In this document: positions 58,130 through 64,000 of the stretch, piece by piece
How the letters are laid out: each line of letters opens with the position of its first letter
Position numbering within the stretch: the first letter of the stretch is position 1
DNA from: Massilia endophytica
GTDB taxonomy: Bacteria > Pseudomonadota > Gammaproteobacteria > Burkholderiales > Burkholderiaceae_D
Direction: 5' to 3'
NCBI RefSeq assembly: GCF_021165955.1
Contig: NZ_CP088952.1
Span: 4,030,001 to 4,094,000 of the forward strand
DNA: 64,000 nt
The notes under the pieces: model-generated
Database searches by the model: none
Told to the model about the DNA's origin: nothing
What the model saw: only the letters and a program-made list of their open reading frames with translations
Translations under genes and position numbers: made by a program

Positions 58130-59320
58130 ATGACTTCTCTCCTGCCCGATTCCGCGCCCGGCTTCGACCAGCCGATCGCCGTCCTGAAACACTGCCACGA
58201 CAAGATCCGCAAGCAGCTCAATACCCTGAACAGCCTGCTCACCCACCTGCCCGTGCATGGCACCGACGCGGCCGCCCGGCAGGCCGCCCAGGCCGTGCAG
58301 AAATACTTCAACCAGGCCGCGCCCCTGCACCATGCGGACGAGGAGCAGGACCTGCTGCCCATGCTGGCCGCGAGCACCGGCGGCAGCGATGCCGAGACCC
58401 TGCGCCGCCTGGCGCCGGAGATCCTTGCACAGCACGAGCAGATGGATTTGGATTGGCATATAATCAATTCACAACTGGACAAGATTGCCAACGGCTCAAG
58501 CGCCTACCTGTCCTCTGCCGACGTGGCGCGCTTCTGCGCGGCCTACCAGGCCCATATGGAGAGCGAAGAGGGCGTGATCGCCCCGATGGCGAAACGGATT
58601 TTCAGCCAGGCCCAGATGCAGCTCCTGGGCGAGGCCATGAAGCGGCGCCGCAATATCGGGCCCGCGGCAGCGCAGGCAGGCGGCATTGCACTGGCCGACC
58701 TGCGCCTGGATTACGGCCGGGCCAGCCTGTCGGAGGAAGACACGCTGGGCGAGCCGGTCGCGCAGTTTGCCAAGTGGTTCAGCGAAGCCATGAAGGCGCA
58801 GGTGAACGAGCCGAACGCGATGAGCGTGGCCACCGTCGGCAATGACGGGCGCCCCAGTTCGCGCATCGTGCTGATCAAGCAGTACGACGAAAGCGGCTTC
58901 ACCTGGTACACCAATTACGAGAGCCAGAAAGGCCGCCAGCTCGCGCAGAACCCCTATGCAGCCCTGCTGTTCTTCTGGCCGGAGCTGGAGCGCCAGGTGC
59001 GCATCGAGGGCCGCGTGGAGCGCACCGCGCCCGAGGAGAGCGACAAGTACTACTACAGCCGTCCGGTGAAAAGCCAATTGGCCGCGATCGCCTCGCGCCA
59101 GAGCCAGCCGATCGCCAGCCGGGCCGAGATGGAAGCGAATTATGCGGCCGTGGAAGCGGCCAGCGGCGGCAAGCCGCAGCGTCCGGCGCACTGGGGCGGC
59201 TACCGCCTGAAGCCGGAACGGGTGGAATTCTGGCAGGGGCGCCAATCGCGCTTCCATGACCGGATCGTGTATACGCTGCAAGCGGACGGCAGCTGGCGCA
59301 AGGAGCGCATCCAGCCCTGA
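58130..59320 (+). CDS. pdxH: Hemerythrin-domain / pyridoxamine 5'-phosphate oxidase (PdxH) fusion protein
   Basis: 396 residues in one uninterrupted frame. Residues 1-184 are a bacterial hemerythrin-like four-helix domain with the diiron ligands in order: His21/His23 (LKHCHDK), His68-x3-Glu72 (HHADEE), His102-x3-Asp106 and His142-x3-Glu146. From about 187 to the end is a complete PdxH: IALADLRLDYGRASLSEEDTLGEPVAQFAKWF, SVATVGNDGRPSSRIVLIK, SRPVKSQLAAIASRQSQPI and HWGGYRLKPERVEFWQGR, with FMN and PLP contacts intact. PdxH makes PLP from PNP/PMP using O2, and a hemerythrin can bind O2 or iron. There is no stop codon or ATG at the junction. ATG 58130 lacks a strong ribosome site. Confidence 0.9.
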   Translation: MTSLLPDSAPGFDQPIAVLKHCHDKIRKQLNTLNSLLTHLPVHGTDAAARQAAQAVQKYFNQAAPLHHADEEQDLLPMLAASTGGSDAETLRRLAPEILAQHEQMDLDWHIINSQLDKIANGSSAYLSSADVARFCAAYQAHMESEEGVIAPMAKRIFSQAQMQLLGEAMKRRRNIGPAAAQAGGIALADLRLDYGRASLSEEDTLGEPVAQFAKWFSEAMKAQVNEPNAMSVATVGNDGRPSSRIVLIKQYDESGFTWYTNYESQKGRQLAQNPYAALLFFWPELERQVRIEGRVERTAPEESDKYYYSRPVKSQLAAIASRQSQPIASRAEMEANYAAVEAASGGKPQRPAHWGGYRLKPERVEFWQGRQSRFHDRIVYTLQADGSWRKERIQP

Positions 59321-59376
59321 CCCCGCCCAGCCATGCAGCGCAGTCGATTTGTTCGCAGTACTTACCGGAGGCTATC

Positions 59377-60579
59377 TTGTTCGTACAAAACCGACTCAGC
59401 GCCTGGATGGCAGGCGTCACCAACCAGATGAAACTGCCCCTGCGGGTGGAATTGTGGAACGGCCAGAAACTGGACTTTTCCAACGAGGCGCCGCGCGTCA
59501 CGATCCGCCTGCCGCAGGCTTCGGCCGCGCGCTACCTGCTCACGCCTTCCCTGTCCAACCTGGGCACGGCCTATGTGGAAGGCGCGATCGAGGTGCGCGG
59601 CGCGGCCAAGGACATGATCAACGTCGTCAACGCCCTGGCCCGCTCCTCCCTGAAGGCGGACGGCAAGCTCTCCCGTATCGTGCGCAGCTTCCGCCATGAC
59701 CGCAAGCGCGACGCCGAGGCCATCCGCTACCACTACGACGTGTCCAACGAGTTCTACCAGCAGTTCCTGGACCCGAACATGGTGTACTCCTGCGCCTACT
59801 TCGAGAACGGCGACGAGGACCTGGCCACGGCCCAGCTCAAGAAGATCGACCACATCCTCACCAAGATCCGCCTTCAGCCGGGCCAGACCCTGCTCGACAT
59901 CGGCTGCGGCTGGGGCGCCCTGGTGATCCGCGCCGCGCAGAAGTTCGGGGCGAAATGCGTAGGCATCACCCTCTCCGAGAATCAGTACGCCCTGGCGCGG
60001 GAAAGGGTGAAGGCGGCAGGCCTGGAAGACCGCGTCGAGATCCGCCTGCAGGACTACCGCGACGTGCGCGGCAGCTTCGACCGCATCACCAGCGTGGGCA
60101 TGTTCGAGCACGTGGGCGTGCGCCACCTGCCGGACTACTTCGGCATCATCAACCGCCTGCTGGCCGAGGACGGGGTGTGCATGAACCACGGCATCACCTC
60201 CACCGACCCGAACAACGGCGAGACCCCTTACGGGGGCGGCGAGTTCATCGAGAAATATGTGTTCCCGCACGGCGAGCTGGCCCACGTGGGCGAGGTGCTG
60301 AAGGCGATGCAGCAGGGGAACCTGGAGGCCTACGACATCGAGAACCTGCGCCGCCACTACGCGCGCACCTGCGCCATCTGGACCGACAATTTCGAGGAGA
60401 AGGCGGACAAGGTGAAAGCCCTGGCGGGCGAGAAGCGCTTCCGGATCTGGCACGTCTACCTGGCGGGCTGCAGCTACGCCTTCGACCAGGACTGGATCAG
60501 CCTGTACCAGATCGTGTGCGGCAAGGCCGGCCGCCACCCGCGCGCCCTGCCCTGGTCGCGCAACTACATATACAGCTGA
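59377..60579 (+). CDS. SAM-dependent methyltransferase of the cyclopropane-fatty-acid synthase family
   Basis: 400 residues from TTG 59377, which follows CCGGAGG. The N-terminal segment (about 1-115) carries the CFA-synthase-type ARYLLTPSLSNLGTAYVEGAIEVRG. The methyltransferase domain has YHYDVSNEFYQQFLDPNMVYSCAYFENGDEDLATAQ, the SAM motif LLDIGCGWGALVIRAAQKFGAKCVGITLSENQ and SVGMFEHVGVRHLPDYF. It modifies unsaturated membrane phospholipid chains or a related lipid. It follows the fusion gene by 56 bp and may be read from the same transcript. It ends 3 bp from the convergent msrA. Confidence 0.92.
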   Translation: MFVQNRLSAWMAGVTNQMKLPLRVELWNGQKLDFSNEAPRVTIRLPQASAARYLLTPSLSNLGTAYVEGAIEVRGAAKDMINVVNALARSSLKADGKLSRIVRSFRHDRKRDAEAIRYHYDVSNEFYQQFLDPNMVYSCAYFENGDEDLATAQLKKIDHILTKIRLQPGQTLLDIGCGWGALVIRAAQKFGAKCVGITLSENQYALARERVKAAGLEDRVEIRLQDYRDVRGSFDRITSVGMFEHVGVRHLPDYFGIINRLLAEDGVCMNHGITSTDPNNGETPYGGGEFIEKYVFPHGELAHVGEVLKAMQQGNLEAYDIENLRRHYARTCAIWTDNFEEKADKVKALAGEKRFRIWHVYLAGCSYAFDQDWISLYQIVCGKAGRHPRALPWSRNYIYS

Positions 60580-60582
60580 GCC

Positions 60583-61122
60583 TTACTTCAGGAAGCGGGT
60601 CTGGGTCTTGCGGAACTTGGCGACCTTGGGCTCGACCACGAAGGCGCAGTAGCCCTGCAGGGGGTGCTGGGCGAAGTAGTTCTGGTGGTAGTCCTCGGCC
60701 TTGTAGTAAGGCTGGGCCGGGGACAGCTCGGTGACGATGGGCGCGTCCCACACGTGCGCCATTTCGGCGATGACCTGGCGCGCCGTCGCTTCCTGCTCGG
60801 GCGACTGGTAGTAGATCACGGAGCGGTACTGCGTGCCGACGTCGTTGCCCTGGCGGTTGAGGGTGGTGGGGTCGTGGATGGTGAAGAAGATTTCGAGGAT
60901 CTCGCGGTAGCTGATCACCGAGGGGTCGAATTCCAGGCGCACCACTTCAGCGTGGCCGGTCGTGCCGCTGCACACCTGCTCGTAGGTGGGGTTGGGCTGC
61001 TGGCCCCCCGTGTAGCCGGATTCGACTTTGGCCACGCCCTTCACTTCCAGGTACACGGCCTCCGTGCACCAGAAACATCCGCCGCCCAGTACGGCGACTT
61101 CGGTGGTCGCATTTGTCGTCAT
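60583..61122 (-). CDS. msrA: Peptide methionine sulfoxide reductase A
   Basis: 179 residues from ATG 61122. GGGCFWCTEAVY holds the catalytic Cys; GYTGGQQPNPTYEQVCSGTTGHAEVVRLEFDPSVISY and DVGTQYRSVIYY are standard. It reduces methionine-S-sulfoxide with thioredoxin (trxA is also in this window). The downstream part has a single further Cys (LQGYCAFV), which could act as resolving Cys. The longer N-terminal frame, 28 codons, is not conserved. Confidence 0.95.
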   Translation of the reverse strand: MTTNATTEVAVLGGGCFWCTEAVYLEVKGVAKVESGYTGGQQPNPTYEQVCSGTTGHAEVVRLEFDPSVISYREILEIFFTIHDPTTLNRQGNDVGTQYRSVIYYQSPEQEATARQVIAEMAHVWDAPIVTELSPAQPYYKAEDYHQNYFAQHPLQGYCAFVVEPKVAKFRKTQTRFLK

Positions 61123-61177
61123 ACCGCCCCCTTGTCGATGATTCCTAATGTAACGCAAACTTGATGCCAGCGCATTC

Positions 61178-62101
61178 CTATAGGGTGCCGGCCTGTGCGG
61201 CGGCAAGCGCCTGCTGCATTTCCTGCATCTCGCCCGTGATCCAGTCGCGGAAACGGGCCACCTTGGGCAGGCAGGCCTTGCTGCTGGCCACCACGAAGCG
61301 GTAGCCCCGGCCGTTCGGCTCGCTGCGCACAGGCAGGCGCTTCAGCACCCCGCTCTGGATATCGTCGTGCACCACCAGGTAGCCCGCCAGCGCAATGCCG
61401 TGCCCCGCCACCGCCGCCTGCACCAGCACGCCCTGATGGCTGAAGCCGCGGGAGAAGTCGTAGCGGCCGTCGAGCGCGTCATTTTCGCGCAGCAGGGCAA
61501 TCCATGTCTCGGGACTATCGTCATATAGCAGGGGAAAACGCTTCAGGTCGGCAATCTCCAGCGCCTCCTGTCCCGGCGCAAGCAGGCTCGGGCTGTAGAC
61601 CACGACATTGCTGTCGCGGAAGAGGACATTTGTCCTGCCCTCCAGGGGACCTGCGCGCAGGGCCACGTCCACGCTCCCGTCCTCCACGTCCACCAGGCGG
61701 TCGCCCGCGTTCATCTGGATGTCGAGCTCGGGATAGAGCTTGGTGAAGCGGCCCAGGCGCGGCGCCAGCCACTTGAAGGCCAGGGAGTGGGTGGTGGTAA
61801 TGCGCAGCACGTTCTCCTCGCTGCTGTCCTGCAGGCTGGCCACCTGCACCCGCAGCTCGCGCAGCATGCGCGATACGGCAATGGACAGGGCCTGCCCCTT
61901 CTCGGTGAGGGAAATATGGCGGGGATGGCGCACGAAAAGGGGGAAGCCCAGGGCCTCCTCCAGCTGCTTGACCTGGAGGCTGACGGCCGCCGGAGTCTTG
62001 TGCAGCTCCTGGGCGGCCAGCTTGAAGCTGCCCCAGCGGGCGGTGCTGTCGAAATCCATCAGGCCGGAGAGGGAGCGCAGGGGCCGGGTCGGGTCATGCA
62101 T
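61178..62101 (-). CDS. LysR-family transcriptional regulator (GcvA-like)
   Basis: 307 residues. The helix-turn-helix is LSGLMDFDSTARWGSFKLAAQELHKTPAAVSLQVKQLEEALGFPLFVRHPRHISLTEKGQAL, and the effector domain shows the GcvA-group pattern THSLAFKWLAPRLGRF, DVALRAGPLEG and HGIALAGYLVVHDDI. AAGGAAA precedes ATG 62101. It is divergent from a 40-codon ORF and, beyond it, a flavin reductase and gcdH. GcvA-like regulators next to gcdH often control glutaryl-CoA metabolism, so gcdH is a candidate target. Confidence 0.92.
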   Translation of the reverse strand: MHDPTRPLRSLSGLMDFDSTARWGSFKLAAQELHKTPAAVSLQVKQLEEALGFPLFVRHPRHISLTEKGQALSIAVSRMLRELRVQVASLQDSSEENVLRITTTHSLAFKWLAPRLGRFTKLYPELDIQMNAGDRLVDVEDGSVDVALRAGPLEGRTNVLFRDSNVVVYSPSLLAPGQEALEIADLKRFPLLYDDSPETWIALLRENDALDGRYDFSRGFSHQGVLVQAAVAGHGIALAGYLVVHDDIQSGVLKRLPVRSEPNGRGYRFVVASSKACLPKVARFRDWITGEMQEMQQALAAAQAGTL

Positions 62102-62210
62102 AAGTTTTCCTTGTTCATCGGCTCAGTATTTCTCGTTTGCCAATCGTTTTTCTGAGGATAACAATATAAGCCAGATTTAGAAAAACTTTCTTCAGAAAGG
62201 ATGTCTTATC
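62102..62210. promoter_or_regulatory. AT-rich control region with CTTTCT-TC-AGAAAG palindrome
   Basis: The gap between the LysR gene and the divergent small ORF is clearly AT-rich. A perfect CTTTCT/AGAAAG palindrome lies at 62186-62199 next to the small ORF's ribosome site. LysR autoregulation over such a gap is usual, but I could not define a T-N11-A site with confidence. Confidence 0.4.
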
Positions 62211-62333
62211 ATGCTCAGCTCCGCCCTTCCCACTACCTCCACCTGCCCTTCTTCGGCCATCGGCAACGGTTTCGGCGCGGCCGTCCTGGCCCGCCTGCTC
62301 GGCATGTTCGCGGAGCTGGCCCACAAGGCTTAA
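62211..62333 (+). CDS. Possible 40-residue small protein
   Basis: ATG 62211 to TAA 62333, with AGAAAGGA about 10 nt upstream. The protein starts MLSSALPTTSTCPSSAIGNG and ends in a short hydrophobic helix (FGAAVLARLLGMFAELAHKA), so it could be a small membrane-associated peptide. I do not recognise it. An overlapping frame from ATG 62201 gives an Arg-rich sequence that looks non-coding. Confidence 0.35.
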   Translation: MLSSALPTTSTCPSSAIGNGFGAAVLARLLGMFAELAHKA

Positions 62334-62367
62334 GTCCGCGGCCGATTCTTTGGCATAATGGGGGACC

Positions 62368-62871
62368 ATGAATACGAGTTCCCCCCGCGCGGAAGCGCCC
62401 GGCTTCGACAGCCTGCACTTCCGCCAAGCGCTTTCCCAGTTCGCGACCGGCGTCACCGTCATCACGACACGGCTGGCCGACGGCAGCTACCGCGGCCTGA
62501 CGGCGAGCTCCTTCAATTCCGTATCGCTGAGCCCGCCGCTCGTGCTGTGGAGCCTGGGCACGGGCGCCAACAGCCTGCCCATCTTCACCGGCAACTCGCA
62601 TTACGTGATCAATGTGCTGAGCGCCGACCAGGCCCACCTGGCCCGGCTGTTTTCCACCCGCAGCGCCGACCCCTGGGGCACTGTGGAGTTCGAGCTCTCG
62701 CGCACCGGCCAGCCCGTGCTCAAGGGCTGCACGGCCTGGTTCGAATGCCATAACCGCAGCCGCTATCCGGAAGGCGACCATGTGATCTTCGTGGGCGAAG
62801 TGGAGCACTGCGAAATCTCTCCTCAGCCGCCCCTGGTCTTCCACGGCGGCCAGTTCCGCACCCTGGGCTGA
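62368..62871 (+). CDS. Flavin reductase family protein (FMN-binding)
   Basis: 167 residues. FRQALSQFATGVTVITTRLADGSYRGLTASSFNSVSLSPPLVLWSLG is the HpaC/flavin-reductase-like split barrel start, and HYVINVLSADQAHLARLFS, ECHNRSRYPEGDHVIFVGEVEHCE and PPLVFHGGQFRTLG complete it. Members reduce FMN or FAD with NAD(P)H for partner monooxygenases. No monooxygenase is adjacent in the window. It precedes gcdH by 96 bp on the same strand. Confidence 0.9.
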   Translation: MNTSSPRAEAPGFDSLHFRQALSQFATGVTVITTRLADGSYRGLTASSFNSVSLSPPLVLWSLGTGANSLPIFTGNSHYVINVLSADQAHLARLFSTRSADPWGTVEFELSRTGQPVLKGCTAWFECHNRSRYPEGDHVIFVGEVEHCEISPQPPLVFHGGQFRTLG

Positions 62872-62967
62872 AAACGCAAAATTGGTGTCGCCATTTGGAA
62901 AGCCGCCATGGCGTCCGGGGCATAGAATGGCAGGATCGAATATTCCTACCAGAGACAAGGACACACA

Positions 62968-64000
62968 ATGAGCCAAGCCCGCGCCGCTTTCCACTGGGAC
63001 GACCCGCTGCTGCTGAACGACCAGCTGACCGACGACGAGCGCATGGTGCGCGATGCCGCTGCCGCCTACTGCCAGGACAAGCTGGCGCCGCGCATCCTGG
63101 AAGCCTTCCGCCACGAGCGCATGGACACGTCCATCTTCCGCGAAATGGGCGAACTCGGCCTGCTGGGCCCCACCATTCCGGAACAGTACGGCGGCCCCGG
63201 CCTGAACTACGTGGCCTACGGCCTGATCGCGCGCGAAGTGGAGCGCATCGACTCCGGCTACCGCTCCATGATGAGCGTGCAGTCCTCCCTGGTCATGGTG
63301 CCCATCTATGAGTTCGGCACCGAAGAGCAGCGCCGCAAATACCTGCCCAAGCTGGCGACCGGCGAATGGATCGGCTGCTTCGGCCTGACTGAGCCGAACC
63401 ACGGTTCCGACCCGGGCTCGATGATTACGCGCGCCAGGAAAGTGGCGGGCGGCTACTCCCTGACCGGCTCGAAGATGTGGATCACCAACTCCCCGGTGGC
63501 CGACGTCTTCGTGGTGTGGGCGAAGGACGAGGAAGGCGCGATCCGCGGCTTCATCCTGGAAAAAGGCATGCAGGGCCTGAGCGCCCCGGCCATCCACGGC
63601 AAGTTCGGCCTGCGCGCTTCCGTGACGGGCGAGATCGTGATGGACAATGTGTTCTGCCCGGAAGAGAACGCCTTCCCGGACGTGCGCGGCCTGAAGGGCC
63701 CGTTCACCTGCCTGAACTCGGCGCGCTACGGCATCGCCTGGGGCGCCCTGGGCGCGGCCGAGAGCTGCTGGCACACGGCGCGCCAGTACGTGCTCGACCG
63801 CAAGCAGTTCGGCCGCCCCCTGGCCGCCAACCAGCTGGTGCAGAAGAAGCTGGCCGACATGCAGACCGAGATCACCCTGGGCCTGCAAGGCTGCCTGCAG
63901 CTGGGCCGCATGAAGGATGCGGGCACGGCCGCCGTCGAGATCACCTCCATGATGAAGCGCAATTCCTGCGGCAAGTCGCTGGACATCGCCCGCACGGCGC
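62968..64000 (+). CDS. gcdH: Glutaryl-CoA dehydrogenase (3' end outside window)
   Basis: 344 codons to the window edge. It starts MSQARAAFHWDDPLLLNDQLTDDERMVRDAAAAYCQDKL. GCFGLTEPNHGSDPGSM, KMWITNSPVADVFVVWAKD, GKFGLRASVTGEIVMDNVFCPEEN and YVLDRKQFGRPLAANQLVQKKLADMQTEI are specific to the GcdH branch of acyl-CoA dehydrogenases. It oxidises and decarboxylates glutaryl-CoA to crotonyl-CoA in lysine and tryptophan breakdown. The catalytic Glu lies past the visible end. AAGG precedes ATG 62968. Confidence 0.92.
   Translation, partial: MSQARAAFHWDDPLLLNDQLTDDERMVRDAAAAYCQDKLAPRILEAFRHERMDTSIFREMGELGLLGPTIPEQYGGPGLNYVAYGLIAREVERIDSGYRSMMSVQSSLVMVPIYEFGTEEQRRKYLPKLATGEWIGCFGLTEPNHGSDPGSMITRARKVAGGYSLTGSKMWITNSPVADVFVVWAKDEEGAIRGFILEKGMQGLSAPAIHGKFGLRASVTGEIVMDNVFCPEENAFPDVRGLKGPFTCLNSARYGIAWGALGAAESCWHTARQYVLDRKQFGRPLAANQLVQKKLADMQTEITLGLQGCLQLGRMKDAGTAAVEITSMMKRNSCGKSLDIARTA

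Noticed and set aside
58682..59320. PdxH as a separate gene starting near residue 187 of the fusion
   Set aside because: There is no stop codon after the hemerythrin domain and no ATG, GTG or TTG with a ribosome site at the junction. ATT or CTG starts would be needed.
62201..62371. Overlapping 56-codon frame starting at ATG 62201
   Set aside because: The translation is Arg/Pro/His-rich without pattern and runs into the next gene's start. The frame from 62211 looks more protein-like.

Overview
The window is a GC-rich (roughly two-thirds G+C by eye) bacterial chromosome segment with tightly packed genes, many of them in ATGA, GTGA or TAATG stop/start overlaps. The gene content suggests a betaproteobacterium of the Oxalobacteraceae (Massilia/Duganella-like): trxA-rho with a type-B L31 gene, a MaeB-type malic enzyme, several very large hybrid kinases, a gmd/rmd cluster and FKBP pairs. 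This placement is inference from gene content. I saw no insertion sequence, CRISPR array, rRNA or integrase. One tRNA, tRNA-Leu(CAA), is present.

Layout. 0-3 kb: the start of an exported protein, a GST, a small membrane protein, and a coupled ada/2OG-dioxygenase pair. 3-8.5 kb: a HutC-type GntR regulator and a 1538-residue hybrid kinase whose exported N-terminus looks like an NMT1-type binding protein. 8.6-15.6 kb: trxA, rho, rpmE2, an ArnT-like membrane glycosyltransferase, a solute-binding protein and an FtsH-like membrane AAA protease. 15.6-19.8 kb: a small exported protein, tRNA-Leu, a coupled pair of poorly known exported/membrane genes of apparently lower GC, and a DeoR regulator with an MFS transporter.

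19.8-30.1 kb is a sugar-acid island. A FadR-type GntR regulator is followed by kdgD, a semialdehyde dehydrogenase and an SMP-30 lactonase. On the other strand lie an ACS-family (hexuronate-type) MFS permease with an exported aldose epimerase, and a LacI regulator followed by a large unrecognised exported protein and a CHMI-family tautomerase. Near-identical 20-bp palindromes overlap the -10 boxes of the kdgD and permease promoters. A different palindrome centred on CG marks the LacI-controlled genes. I read this as uptake and oxidative breakdown of a uronate to 2-oxoglutarate, fed by an exported polymer-acting enzyme. The uronate dehydrogenase and aldarate dehydratase steps are not in the window.

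30.1-36.5 kb: a TetR/MFS divergent pair with two operators, then an MHYT hybrid kinase translationally coupled to an HD-GYP response regulator. 36.5-43.6 kb: gmd-rmd with two glycosyltransferases (GDP-D-rhamnose polysaccharide), a DUF2214-like membrane protein and maeB. 43.7-45.4 kb: rubrerythrin, rubredoxin, thiL. 45.4-50.5 kb: a three-gene operon of YfiR, a CHASE8-like hybrid kinase and a REC-PAS-GGDEF-EAL-REC protein whose GGDEF metal site is damaged. 50.7-54.8 kb: pncC, a phosphoesterase, an orphan plasmid-type traL/traM pair, twin palindromic repeats, and an ArsR regulator with a zinc-type CDF exporter. 54.8-64 kb: cysK, two FKBPs, thpR, tcdA, a hemerythrin-PdxH fusion, a cyclopropane-fatty-acid-synthase-like methyltransferase, msrA, a LysR regulator, a small ORF, a flavin reductase and the start of gcdH.

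The observations most worth following up are the hemerythrin-PdxH fusion, the YfiR-gated kinase/c-di-GMP operon, the orphan traL/traM pair and the two-regulator sugar-acid island.
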